From Paenibacillaceae bacterium (GTDB lineage: Bacteria; Bacillota; Bacilli; Paenibacillales; NBRC-103111): a DNA stretch of 64,000 nt. The notes under the pieces are model-generated. The model worked only from the letters and a program-made list of their open reading frames with translations. It was not told where the DNA came from and did not search any database. A program made the position numbers and the translations under genes. The first letter of the stretch is position 1. Each line of letters begins with the position of its first letter. Shown piece after piece: positions 1 through 8,315 of the stretch. The DNA lies in NCBI GenBank assembly GCA_029256185.1, contig JAQSYI010000026.1, forward strand, positions 1 to 64,000. The letters run 5' to 3'.

Positions 1-780
1 TCGCTCCGTCCGGCAGCTTCGTCCCGTCTACCGAACCTTCAGCCAGATGGCGGTTGGCAATCGCTCCGTCCGGCAGCTTCGTCCCATCTATCGCTCCTTC
101 AGCCAGATGGTGGCTCGCTACTGCTCCGTTCGCCAGCTTCGTCCCGTCTACCGCACCCTCAGCCAGATGGCGGCTCGCAATCGCTCCGTCCGGCAGCTTC
201 GTTCCGTCTATTGCTCCTTCAGCCAGATGGCGGCCCGCAATCGCTCCGTCCGGCAGCTTCGTTCCGTCTACCGAGCCTTCCGCCAGGTGGCGGCCCGCAA
301 TCGCTCCGTCCGGCAGCTTCGTCCCGTCTACCGCGCCGTCAGCCAGATGGCGGCTCGCTACCGCTCCGTTCGCCAGCTTCGTCCCGTCTATCGCCCCTTC
401 CGCCAGGTGGTGGCCCGCAATCGCTCCGTCCGGCAGCTTCGTTCCGTCTACCGCTCCTTCCGCCAGGTGGCGGCCCGCAATCGCTCCGTCCGGCAGCTTC
501 GTTCCGTCTACCGCTCCTTCCGCCAGGTGGCGGCCCGCAATTGCTCCGTCCGGCAGCTTCGTCCCGTCTACCGCGCCGTCAGCCAGATGGCGGCTCGCAA
601 CCGCTCCGTTCGCCAGCTTCGTCCCGTCTACCGCGCCGTCAGCCAGATGGCGGCCCGCAACCGCTCCGTTCGCCAGCTTCGTCCCGTCTATCGCACCGTC
701 AGCCAGATGGCGGCTCGCAACCGCTCCGTTCGCCAGCTTCGTCCCGTCTATCGCCCCTTCCGCCAGATGGCGGCTATTGA
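1..780 (-). repeat. Thirteen tandem 60-bp repeats inside the giant repeat gene
   Basis: The first 13 blocks of 60 bp are near-identical (core GCTCCGTCCGGCAGCTTCGT on the plus strand), differing mainly by silent or conservative changes. Read on the minus strand each encodes 20 residues of the type A-I-A-N-R-H-L-A-E-G-S-V-D-G-T-K-L-P-D-G. Units further right keep the 60-bp register but are much more diverged. The gradient suggests recent amplification or gene conversion in the C-terminal-proximal part of the protein. Confidence 0.95.
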
Positions 781-3628
781 CAGAGCCCTCGGCCAGTTTG
801 GCGCCAATGACAGCTCCTTCCGCCAGATGACGGGCGATAACCGTCCCGTCCGCCATCTTTTTCCCGCTCACTGCACCGTCGGCCAGCTTACTATTCGTAA
901 CTGCTCCGTCAGTCAAATGACTGCTGCCTACCACCGCCTCCGCCAGCTTTGTCCCTGTCACAGCTGAGTCTGCCAGCTTCACGGCAGTCACACTGCCGTC
1001 CTCCAAATGCTCTTCTTGGATCGCCTGCTCGCCGATATGTTCCGAGTAAATACTTTCGTTACCGATGTGCTCGCCGCGCACGGATTCCAGCGCCAGCTTC
1101 TCGGATGTAACAATTCCATTGCCCAATTGATCGGTTTCCAGCACCAGATTGACAATTCTGGAGGCATCTACTTCGACTTGACCCAGATGGATTGTAGCAA
1201 TACTGCCCGGCTTCAGATGGCCTGTTCCGATGCTTTCTGGGGCAATATGCTTGCTGGTCACTATACCGTCTTTCAGATGCTCACCAGTGACGCTATCAAA
1301 GGCCAGCTTACTGCCATTTACACTTCCAGCCGCCAGTTTGTCGTCGGTAACAACACCATTACCCAAATGAACATTGCCTATGCTTTGGGGAATCAGCACC
1401 GATGCATCAATAGAGGAAGCGGTGCAATGCTCTTGTCTCAGAAACCCCTGCTCCAGATGCGCACTTCCAATGCAGCCCGGCTGAATATGATAGCCTTGAA
1501 CTGAGCCTGATTTGAGGTGTTTGCCGGTCACTGACTCAACAGCCAGTTTCTCGCCGGTCACAGCACCAAAGGCCAGTTTATCTGTTGTCACCGCCCGGTT
1601 ATGGAGATGAGCCTCGCTTACCGCTTCCGCCGCAATATTCCTTGGGCCCACCGCTCCGGTGTCAATATGCTGAGTCTTCACTGACTCCGGAAGAAGATGC
1701 GTGCTTGCAACGGAGGCGTCAGCCAGCTTCCTGGCGGTTACTGCGCCGTCGGCCAGATGCTGTCCGGTAACGGCTGCTGAGCGGAGCTTCGCTCCAAAGA
1801 CGGCATCATCGGCCAATTTATCATTGGTGATTATATCCTGCTCCAGATGATAATTATGAATGGCTTTCTTAGCGATATGATAGCCGCGGACCGCCTCCGC
1901 CTTCACATGCTGGGGACCGACAATCTCACCTGCAAGCTTCTCTTCCGTGACACTTCCGGCAGCAAGCTTATCCCGGTCAACCGATTCATTGGCCAGAACC
2001 TTTCCGGTAACAGACTGGGACTGCAATTGCTCCGTCCCGACAGAAGCCACAGCCAGCTTGTCGGAAGTAATCGCGTTACTGGAGACCGCGGATGCAGTGA
2101 CACTGTTATCCGCCAGCTTGTCGGATGTTACAGAATCATTCGTCAGATGAAACGTGCGTATTTCGCCGGTGCCGATATGGTGGCTTTGTACAGACTCGGC
2201 GGCCAGCTTATCCCGGGTGACCGATTCACTGGCCAGAGATAACTGGAGAACCGAATTCGCCTGAAGCTGTTCTTTTCCTACAGAACCCGCCGCCAACTTG
2301 GCAGCTGTAACGGCCTGGTTCTGCAGCGCGACTGTACCGATGCTGTCAGGCGCAATCTTGTCTGCCGTGACTCCGCCAGGAGCCAAATGAATGCCTTCAA
2401 CCTCCCCCGCTCCGATATGCTGCGCCTTCACGGCCTCCGCTGCCAGTTTTTCTGCAGTAATGGATTCATCCTGCAAAGCACGGGTGGACACAGACAGACG
2501 ATCCAGGTGCCCGCTCTGTACAGCCAATTCTCTTAATTGATCCGGTCCCACTGCTCCCTTGCTAATTTTCTGCTCTGTTATGCTTTCGTCAATAAGATGG
2601 CGGGAGTTAATGATTTCTGCCCGGAGATGCTCACTGAGAACGGTGTCCGCCTGCAGGTGCCGGGTCTCCACACTTCCTGTTTGCAGCTTGCCTGCAGAAA
2701 CAGCACCGTCGGCCAACTTCTCCTCCAACACTGCCCCGTCTCCCAGCTTGGCGGAATTTACCGCTTTATTCGCCAGGTGCCTGGAATCGATGGAAGCCAT
2801 TATGATATGCTCCGCTCCAAAAGCCTGATGCTGCAATTGTTCCGAACCTATAGAGCCGGGGGAAAGATGCCGGGGTTCCACAGCGCCGTCGGACAGCTTC
2901 AAGCCGCCGATTGCCTTGTCGGCAAGCTTCTCCGGTGTGATGCTGTTGTCCGCCAATTTGACTCCAGTAATGCTGTAATCAGCCAACTTGCTGCTGGTCA
3001 CTGAGCTCTCCTGCAAATGCTCGGTTCCTACAGACCGTTCAGCCAGCCTTGAGAAAGTGACCGCTCCTCTGGCTAATTTTTCTTCAGTTACTACATAATC
3101 GGCCAGTGCCTCTTCCCGCACACTCTGAGGGGAGAGCTTCGCAGAGGTGATGGAATTATCCGCTATCTTGGAGCCGGTTACGGCTTGATTTGAAATATCA
3201 TCCGTATAGATAACAGAGACTTGCTGAAGCTCCTCCTTGCGCTGTTCCATCAGCTTCTCCACTGATTTGTTCCGGTGAGGAAGCGGAAGCACCGCGAGCT
3301 TGCGCTGTTTGGCCCCCGGTCCCTTGCCGGAGGATTTGGGCGCCTTCTCCAGCACTTGAGCCTTATGGATAACGACCGCCTCTACAGTTTCAAGTTCAGC
3401 CTTCTCCTCCGGATCAGAAGCAACGGGCTCACTGGGAACAGATATTGCCGTTTCATCAGAGGGTGGAGATCCCTTCTCATTTGCCGTCTGCTTCGGGGCC
3501 TGACTGGATTTCTTCGGGCTTTCCAGTCCCTCGTCCAGCCAACGCAACTCAGATTGTTTTGCATTAATAACGGTTCCTTTACCCGTGTCCCTGCGTTCTC
3601 TTTCCGGAAATGACTTTTTTGATTTCAT
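1..3628 (-). CDS. Giant repeat protein (stalk/fibre-like), 3' end outside window
   Basis: An open frame runs on the minus strand from ATG at 3628 to the window edge: 1209 codons, no stop seen in any segment I translated. The first ~145 residues are charged and Lys/Glu-rich with no signal peptide (start MKSKKSFPERER). The rest is about a hundred ten-residue units of the pattern S-V/I-T-x-x-K/H-L-A-D/E-x, for example SITPEKLADKAI. Towards the left edge units pair into nearly identical 20-residue repeats (60 bp). Such short degenerate units suggest a long fibrous stalk like those of phage tail fibres. Paenibacillus proteins annotated with a 'WIAG-tail' C-terminus have comparable stalks, but that end is outside the window, so the family is a guess. 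The upstream SigK-like promoter and nearby spore-surface glycosylation genes suggest a spore-surface filament (inference). All plus-strand frames over 1-3600 are shadows. Confidence 0.85.
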   Translation of the reverse strand, partial: MKSKKSFPERERRDTGKGTVINAKQSELRWLDEGLESPKKSSQAPKQTANEKGSPPSDETAISVPSEPVASDPEEKAELETVEAVVIHKAQVLEKAPKSSGKGPGAKQRKLAVLPLPHRNKSVEKLMEQRKEELQQVSVIYTDDISNQAVTGSKIADNSITSAKLSPQSVREEALADYVVTEEKLARGAVTFSRLAERSVGTEHLQESSVTSSKLADYSITGVKLADNSITPEKLADKAIGGLKLSDGAVEPRHLSPGSIGSEQLQHQAFGAEHIIMASIDSRHLANKAVNSAKLGDGAVLEEKLADGAVSAGKLQTGSVETRHLQADTVLSEHLRAEIINSRHLIDESITEQKISKGAVGPDQLRELAVQSGHLDRLSVSTRALQDESITAEKLAAEAVKAQHIGAGEVEGIHLAPGGVTADKIAPDSIGTVALQNQAVTAAKLAAGSVGKEQLQANSVLQLSLASESVTRDKLAAESVQSHHIGTGEIRTFHLTNDSVTSDKLADNSVTASAVSSNAITSDKLAVASVGTEQLQSQSVTGKVLANESVDRDKLAAGSVTEEKLAGEIVGPQHVKAEAVRGYHIAKKAIHNYHLEQDIITNDKLADDAVFGAKLRSAAVTGQHLADGAVTARKLADASVASTHLLPESVKTQHIDTGAVGPRNIAAEAVSEAHLHNRAVTTDKLAFGAVTGEKLAVESVTGKHLKSGSVQGYHIQPGCIGSAHLEQGFLRQEHCTASSIDASVLIPQSIGNVHLGNGVVTDDKLAAGSVNGSKLAFDSVTGEHLKDGIVTSKHIAPESIGTGHLKPGSIATIHLGQVEVDASRIVNLVLETDQLGNGIVTSEKLALESVRGEHIGNESIYSEHIGEQAIQEEHLEDGSVTAVKLADSAVTGTKLAEAVVGSSHLTDGAVTNSKLADGAVSGKKMADGTVIARHLAEGAVIGAKLAEGSVNSRHLAEGAIDGTKLANGAVASRHLADGAIDGTKLANGAVAGRHLADGAVDGTKLANGAVASRHLADGAVDGTKLPDGAIAGRHLAEGAVDGTKLPDGAIAGRHLAEGAVDGTKLPDGAIAGHHLAEGAIDGTKLANGAVASRHLADGAVDGTKLPDGAIAGRHLAEGSVDGTKLPDGAIAGRHLAEGAIDGTKLPDGAIASRHLAEGAVDGTKLANGAVASHHLAEGAIDGTKLPDGAIANRHLAEGSVDGTKLPDGA

Positions 3629-3695
3629 GAGGCTCTTCCCTTCCATTCCTGGATATTAGGCTTATTCATACAGCATTAGGCTTGTGCAACATAGT

Positions 3696-3726
3696 AGACG
3701 AACTCTCCTAAATGGCTAGTTCGTCT
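3696..3726. repeat. Inverted repeat in the leader of the repeat-protein gene
   Basis: Perfect 9-bp arms AGACGAACT (3696-3704) and AGTTCGTCT (3718-3726) with a 13-nt loop lie between the putative SigK-type promoter and the start codon. There is no T-tract, so this is more likely an operator or an mRNA hairpin than a terminator. Confidence 0.55.
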
Positions 3727-3790
3727 GTTTCACGAAGAACTTCCGCATAATGATTCACGTGATGAAACGGGCATATGCCCTTTTATGAGA

Positions 3791-3818
3791 TACTGTATGA
3801 ATATAGGCAGGAAAGCGT
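3791..3818 (-). promoter_or_regulatory. Possible SigK-type promoter for the repeat-protein gene
   Basis: Read on the minus strand, CATACAGTA (3799-3791) fits the SigK -10 consensus CATANNNTA exactly. An AC dinucleotide at 3818-3817 sits 17 nt upstream as the short -35. The start codon is about 155 nt downstream. SigK drives late mother-cell spore coat and exosporium genes, which suits a spore-surface fibre. The motif is short, so a chance match is possible. Confidence 0.4.
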
Positions 3819-3958
3819 GACAGGTGCATAGAAAACCGCAACCCCTGTTCATCATGAGTTGTCGTACCGGCAAAACCTCGATTTATCTTCCCCTCTCCTC
3901 CTCATCCCCCTGATTTTGCATTCTCTTTTGTCTGCAAAGAGATTCGTCCGACACTAAG

Positions 3959-3995
3959 AAAAAGCTGGCGGAAGAACACCGCCAGGTCCTTTTTG
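3959..3995. terminator. Bidirectional hairpin terminator
   Basis: Arms CTGGCGG (3965-3971) and CCGCCAG (3979-3985) are flanked by an A-run on the left and a T-run on the right, so it can act on either strand. The sequence is closely related to hairpins at 40900 and 45050. Confidence 0.7.
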
Positions 3996-4099
3996 CGTTT
4001 CCAAAGGCCATTCATCAGTGATGCCTCCCAGGCGGTATGGACGTCTGATCTACTTGGAAGGAGAGAGCTCTCCCCTCAGAATGATATACTTGCCGGCGA

Positions 4100-4142
4100 G
4101 AAAATGGCCCCACCCTCCGCGTGCAACGGAAAATGGGGCCAT
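4100..4142 (-). terminator. Terminator of the glycosyltransferase gene
   Basis: Arms ATGGCCCCA (4104-4112) and TGGGGCCAT (4134-4142) are a perfect 9-bp inverted repeat. On the minus strand the hairpin is followed by TTTTC, 39 nt after the stop codon at 4181. Confidence 0.7.
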
Positions 4143-4180
4143 ACTATGAGATCGTTGCTGCGATCGGGAAATTTCACCTT

Positions 4181-5350
4181 TCAAAACATAGGAAGCGGCA
4201 TGGTACTCAAGGGCTGCGCCAGTTCCAGCCAAGTGCGGGCAGCCTGCTCCCATGTGAATTGCTCTCTGACCCGCACACCGGCGGCTTCTCCCATCCGACG
4301 CTGAACGGAAGGATCGGCGAGCAGACGGCTGACTCCCCCCACAATACCTGCAGTCAGAGCATCGACGGGAATCAAAAGTCCCGTTTCATTTTGAACCACG
4401 ATCTCCTTCATCCCCCCTGCCTCCGCTGCAATAACAGGCACGCCGGTGGCCATCGCTTCCACATTGACAAGCCCGAACGCTTCTCTTCGCGGCGAGGGCA
4501 CCACTGCCACATCCGCGAGCCGGAACCATTGGGGGACATCCTTGTGGGGAACATAAGGCACGAAAAGCACATGCCGCGGCAGCCTCCTCCCCAACTGATG
4601 CAGTCTCCGCACATATGCTGTGGTCCGCTTCGAGCCGTAGAAGGCCCCGCCCACCACCACCAGTACTGTGTCCGGCATAGCCTGGGCGATCTGCTGCATG
4701 GCGTGAAGCAGATGATGCACCCCTTTATACTCCACCAGCCGGCCCACATACAAAATAATTTTCTTATTCGGATAGCCCAATTGCTGAAGCTGCTCCGTCC
4801 GCAGCCGCTCCCCCTCCCCGGACCACCGGGAGAAGAACCGTTCCGTATCCACCCCCGGATAGATGACGCGGATCTTGGCGCCGGCTTCGGGAACAAGCCT
4901 GGTTATCTCCTCCTGGAGAAACCGGCTGTTTACAATAATATGCTCCACGCAGGAGAAACAACGTGCCAGCTCCTTGCGCCCTATGTGTTTGCCGGAAACA
5001 AACGTCAGTGAATGAAGCGTCAGCCAAACCCTTGCTCCGGGAAAAGCCTGTTTCACCCTTCGTGCCGTTCTCGGCCGGTTATCCACCGAGATAAGATCAT
5101 AGCCTTCCCTGCCCAGACTCCGGATAACGCCTGCTACATATCCCTTCCTCCCGGAAGGGCGGAGATAGCGTACCGGCCCTTGATGCTCCACCGTCCGCAA
5201 GCCGCCCTCGCGGATACCATAGATAGTGCAATCCGTATATAAGCCGATCTGGTCGGCCAAAGCCTTCATGACCTGCTCCACAGAGCTGCTGCGCTCCGAA
5301 GGGATAATGAAGGAGCCTGGAGAAATCAGCGCGATTTTTAGCCTGCCCAT
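4181..5350 (-). CDS. GT4-family glycosyltransferase, CotSA/YtcC-like
   Basis: 389 residues from ATG at 5350 (MGRLKIALISPGSF), preceded by GAGGAGGGG at good spacing; the frame is open further upstream but lacks a ribosome site. It has the two-domain GT-B architecture. The C-terminal half contains KIILYVGRLVEYKG and the donor-binding EAFGLVNVEAMATGVPVIA (E-x7-E type), then GGMKEIV and NETGLLIP. GT4 enzymes of this type transfer a sugar from a nucleotide donor to a surface acceptor. The closest type I recognise is the Bacillus spore-coat glycosyltransferase CotSA. It lies next to the giant repeat protein, a YheC/D protein and the rhamnose genes, which suggests spore-surface glycosylation; substrate unknown. 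Confidence 0.85.
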   Translation of the reverse strand: MGRLKIALISPGSFIIPSERSSSVEQVMKALADQIGLYTDCTIYGIREGGLRTVEHQGPVRYLRPSGRKGYVAGVIRSLGREGYDLISVDNRPRTARRVKQAFPGARVWLTLHSLTFVSGKHIGRKELARCFSCVEHIIVNSRFLQEEITRLVPEAGAKIRVIYPGVDTERFFSRWSGEGERLRTEQLQQLGYPNKKIILYVGRLVEYKGVHHLLHAMQQIAQAMPDTVLVVVGGAFYGSKRTTAYVRRLHQLGRRLPRHVLFVPYVPHKDVPQWFRLADVAVVPSPRREAFGLVNVEAMATGVPVIAAEAGGMKEIVVQNETGLLIPVDALTAGIVGGVSRLLADPSVQRRMGEAAGVRVREQFTWEQAARTWLELAQPLSTMPLPMF

Positions 5351-5537
5351 ATACGTCCCCTCCTCGCTTATCCGATCCTCTTCCTTAAGCTTATGCAAGA
5401 AAAATACGGCTGCATATGCCAATCGTCCATACAGATCAGCCCGGAAGTCATATTCTGTACGAGAGCGTATGCTTCCGATGCCGGTTTTTTCGCAATAACC
5501 GCTTCGCGTGTGTTATCGAACTCAAAAACTTAAAGCG

Positions 5538-5612
5538 CATGCTTACGATGCCAGCTTTGCTCCGCAAAGCTCAAGCTCATGCTTACGATGCCAGCTTTGC
5601 TCCGCAAAGCTC
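5538..5612. repeat. Tandem 40-bp duplication with internal hairpin
   Basis: The unit starting CATGCTTACGATGCCAGC occurs at 5538 and 5578, exactly 40 bp apart. Each copy contains the inverted repeat AGCTTTG-CTCCG-CAAAGCT. A degenerate relative (TATGCTTCCGATGCC) lies near 5468. The second copy ends right before the ribosome site of the next gene. Confidence 0.85.
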
Positions 5613-5627
5613 TTAGGAGGGAACACC

Positions 5628-6728
5628 ATGACCACACGCCCCTATGTAGGTATTCTTCTGAACAAACCCGTTTACAGCCGTCTCTGCCGGGGCAAGGGCA
5701 CAGGACATGAGAAGATGTCCTATTACGAAGAGGGCGCTGCCTCTGTCGGCCTGAAAGCCTGTTTTCTGTTGCTCTCCTCATTAACGCCGGGGCCGTCCCG
5801 CACCAAGATAAAAGCTCTTGTAAACACCAACGGCCGTTATGTGCAGACCTATATTGACATGCCTGAAGTCATTCATAACCGCGCTATCCATCTGGATTCC
5901 AAATCGGCAAGAAAGCTTGCCGCGCTGGCCGATTCAGGCGTCGACATCTATAATCTCAACACGCGGTATGACAAGCTGTTTTTGCATAACCTGCTGGCGC
6001 AGGACCCGGTTATCCTTCCCCATCTCCCTGTTACCCTGCAGGCAACCTATGATGGAATCAGACAGATGATGGGCATGTATCCCAGCCTCATCTTGAAACC
6101 GGTCAACGGCAGTGTAGGTCAGGGCATCATGCTGCTGAAGCAAACCGGGGACGGGCGTTGGCTGTGGAAGCACCGGTCCGGCAGACGGCAGCCTTGGCTC
6201 CACCGCTATTTTCTCCGGCGGATTCCTCCCTTGCTCTTAAGCAAGCTCCGGAACAGAAAGTATCTGGTCCAGCAGTATTTGCCGCTGGCCCGGTACGACG
6301 GCAGCCCGTTTGATATCCGGGTATCCGTCCAGCGCGGTGAGAGCGGGGAGTGGCAGCTGACAGGCATGGTAGGCAAAGCAGCCAAACGGGGGGCGTTCCT
6401 GACCAATGTGGCTCAAGGAGGAACTGTGGTATCTCTGGAGATGTTCTTCCTGCATCACCCTCTGTGGGACCCGGTTGATCTGAAGCACCGCATTGGGGAG
6501 CTGTCCCTGCACATTGCCCGCTATATGTCCTCCCTGCTGCCGGGATTGGCGGATCTGGGATTGGATATGGGGATTATGGAGGACGGCCATATCATATTTA
6601 TTGAAGCAAACGGGCGGGACCAGCGCTATAGCTTCCAGGAAGCGGGAATGATGCAGGAATGGAAGGACACTTATCTGAATCCAATGGCCTATGCCAGCTT
6701 TTTGACAAAAACGAACAAATCGCCATAA
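5628..6728 (+). CDS. YheC/YheD family ATP-grasp protein
   Basis: 366 residues from ATG at 5628, chosen because TTAGGAGG precedes it by 7 nt; the open frame extends upstream through the 40-bp repeats without a credible start. It begins YVGILLNKPVYSRL, the typical opening of the YheC/YheD family. ATP-grasp features follow: glycine-rich KPVNGSVGQGIMLL, QQYLPLARYDGSPFDIRV, and the metal-binding segment DLGLDMGI...FIEANGRDQR. Family members are spore-associated in Bacillus; ATP-grasp enzymes ligate a carboxylate to an amine or thiol, but the substrate of this family is not established to my knowledge. Its place beside a CotSA-like enzyme supports a spore-surface role. Confidence 0.85.
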   Translation: MTTRPYVGILLNKPVYSRLCRGKGTGHEKMSYYEEGAASVGLKACFLLLSSLTPGPSRTKIKALVNTNGRYVQTYIDMPEVIHNRAIHLDSKSARKLAALADSGVDIYNLNTRYDKLFLHNLLAQDPVILPHLPVTLQATYDGIRQMMGMYPSLILKPVNGSVGQGIMLLKQTGDGRWLWKHRSGRRQPWLHRYFLRRIPPLLLSKLRNRKYLVQQYLPLARYDGSPFDIRVSVQRGESGEWQLTGMVGKAAKRGAFLTNVAQGGTVVSLEMFFLHHPLWDPVDLKHRIGELSLHIARYMSSLLPGLADLGLDMGIMEDGHIIFIEANGRDQRYSFQEAGMMQEWKDTYLNPMAYASFLTKTNKSP

Positions 6729-6736
6729 TAAATTCA

Positions 6737-6765
6737 TTTCATGCTTAAATGATTTAGTGTACAAT
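6737..6765 (+). promoter_or_regulatory. Possible SigA promoter of fnr
   Basis: TTTCAT (6737-6742), a 17-nt spacer and TACAAT (6760-6765) lie 60 nt before the fnr start. The -10 is good and the -35 weak. I see no FNR-type palindrome here. Confidence 0.45.
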
Positions 6766-6824
6766 AAAGATATGAAAAATGTCACTATCGCCTAACTTTA
6801 TTTTTGGAAGGAGGGGCAGGTCTC

Positions 6825-7556
6825 ATGAGCTCATCGGACTCACAAAAGGATGATATTTATAGCGCTTATCAAATTGGGCATTTTCTTTCCGAAGAAAATT
6901 TCACCCGATTAGAAAATATTATGTACCCCCAGAACGCGCCTGAAGGCGCTCATGTCTTTTGGGAAGGGGATAAGGCGGAAAAGCTCTTCTTTATCCGCAA
7001 AGGGCAGGTCAAAATTACCAAATCCACTGAGGACGGCAAAGAACTGATTTTGTATATCCTCCAAAAAGGCGATTTTTTTGGGGAATTCGGCGGATATGGG
7101 GACATGCATTACGGCTACAACGGTGAAGCCATCAAGGACAGTGTGGTGGGTGTTGTCCAGCAGAAGGATTTGGAAATCCTGATTTACCAGCATGGGGATT
7201 TTGCGGTAGAATTCATCAAGTGGATGGGGCTCATGCAGCGAACCACCCAGTCCAAATTCCGTGACCTCATGCTTTTCGGCAAAACAGGGGCATTGGCTTC
7301 TACGCTGATCCGCCTGACCAATACATGCGGAGAGAAATTGGAGGACGGCAGCATCAAGCTGGCCATTAAACTGACCAATACGGATCTGGCCAATATGATC
7401 GGCACCACCAGAGAAAGCGTCAACCGGCTGCTCAGCACCTACAAGGATGAAGGCGTGATCAGCTACGAGCAGGGTCAGATTATCATTCACGACCTGCCTT
7501 ACCTGAAGGGCATCGTCAACTGCCCCAATTGCCCTCCGGAAATATGCCGCATCTAA
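6825..7556 (+). CDS. fnr: FNR-type oxygen-sensing regulator (Bacillus class)
   Basis: 243 residues from ATG at 6825 with GGAGGGG upstream (an upstream in-frame TTG overlaps that ribosome site). Crp/Fnr fold: cyclic-nucleotide-type beta-barrel (about 20-130), dimer helix, and a winged HTH with NTDLANMIGTTRESVNRLL. The C-terminus ends NCPNCPPEICRI, giving Cys233, Cys236 and Cys241. B. subtilis Fnr binds [4Fe-4S] through Cys227, Cys230, Cys235 and Asp141; all four are shifted here by exactly six (Asp147 in KFRDLML). So this should be an anaerobic activator recognising TGTGA-N6-TCACA, not a cAMP-CRP. The pfl-adhE block with matching boxes lies 9 kb away. Monocistronic. Confidence 0.93.
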   Translation: MSSSDSQKDDIYSAYQIGHFLSEENFTRLENIMYPQNAPEGAHVFWEGDKAEKLFFIRKGQVKITKSTEDGKELILYILQKGDFFGEFGGYGDMHYGYNGEAIKDSVVGVVQQKDLEILIYQHGDFAVEFIKWMGLMQRTTQSKFRDLMLFGKTGALASTLIRLTNTCGEKLEDGSIKLAIKLTNTDLANMIGTTRESVNRLLSTYKDEGVISYEQGQIIIHDLPYLKGIVNCPNCPPEICRI

Positions 7557-7624
7557 TGCCAAGCCGCCGATATAAGCGCCGCGGGAACTGCAGCTTTACC
7601 AGTCCGCGATAGTCCATTGCCTTC

Positions 7625-7654
7625 AACCGGGTGCCTCTGGCCTCCGGTTTTTTT
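7625..7654 (+). terminator. Terminator of fnr
   Basis: Arms AACCGG (7625-7630) and CCGGTT (7643-7648), with an inner GCC/GGC pairing, are followed by a run of T residues. It lies about 70 nt after the fnr stop. Confidence 0.75.
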
Positions 7655-7748
7655 GTTGCATATCGGGAGATGCGTCCATACTTCCAAGCGCTGTCCGTTC
7701 ATATCATGATTAACAGGCAACCATATCATATGCGGACGAGGTGGCTTC

Positions 7749-8315
7749 ATGCAAATAATCAATCAGTCTCCCAGCGGGTTCATTCTGGCAGAGGCTGTAT
7801 GCCGGAAGGATCCGCGGGGTTCTTTTGCAGAGACGTTCCAGCAGGCGCGCTGGGAGGAGCTTGGGGTACGCACCTTATTCAAGCAGGACAATATTTCCGT
7901 TTCGAAGGAAGCCGGAACGCTGCGGGGTCTGCACTACCAACTGAATCCTGCGGCCCAAGCCAAGCTGATCAGAGTCACGGCAGGCGCCATTTATGATGTC
8001 ATTGTGGATATCCGTCAAGGATCCCCCACTTTCGGCAGCTGGTACGGCTTCATTCTGACTTCGCGCAATTACCGGCAGCTGTTGGTGCCCAGAGGCTTTG
8101 CCCACGGCTTCTGCACCCTGGTGCCGGATACGGAGGTTTTCTATAAGGTTGACGGATACTATTCCCCGGAGCATGATAGAGGCATCATCTGGAACGATCC
8201 GGCGCTTGGCATTGACTGGCCTGTGAGCGAGCCGGTACTGTCGGATAAAGACCGCAACCATCCGCCGCTTGCCCAGGCGGACAACAATTTCGTATGGGAG
8301 GATTCCACACCATGA
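7749..8315 (+). CDS. rfbC: dTDP-4-dehydrorhamnose 3,5-epimerase
   Basis: 188 residues, ATG at 7749 with GAGGTGG upstream. RmlC cupin signature: GTLRGLHYQLNP with the catalytic His, VDIRQGSPTFG, LLVPRGFAHGFCTL, and the C-terminal WNDPALGIDWP. It double-epimerises dTDP-4-keto-6-deoxyglucose in the cytoplasm. The stop overlaps the rfbB start (ATGATGA), so the genes are translationally coupled. A CATATCATA at 7722-7730 fits a SigK -10 (CATANNNTA), but no good -35 AC lies at the right distance. Rhamnose genes are commonly sporulation-controlled in Bacillus; here that is only a hint. Confidence 0.93.
   Translation: MQIINQSPSGFILAEAVCRKDPRGSFAETFQQARWEELGVRTLFKQDNISVSKEAGTLRGLHYQLNPAAQAKLIRVTAGAIYDVIVDIRQGSPTFGSWYGFILTSRNYRQLLVPRGFAHGFCTLVPDTEVFYKVDGYYSPEHDRGIIWNDPALGIDWPVSEPVLSDKDRNHPPLAQADNNFVWEDSTP

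Noticed and set aside
1..780. CRISPR-like regular repeats
   Set aside because: Units of 60 bp are contiguous without unique spacers and encode protein repeats.
47..967. Long plus-strand open frames with Arg/Ser/Val-rich repeats
   Set aside because: They are antisense to the continuous minus-strand repeat gene, whose reading has sensible ten-residue units, an ATG and a ribosome-site-like sequence.
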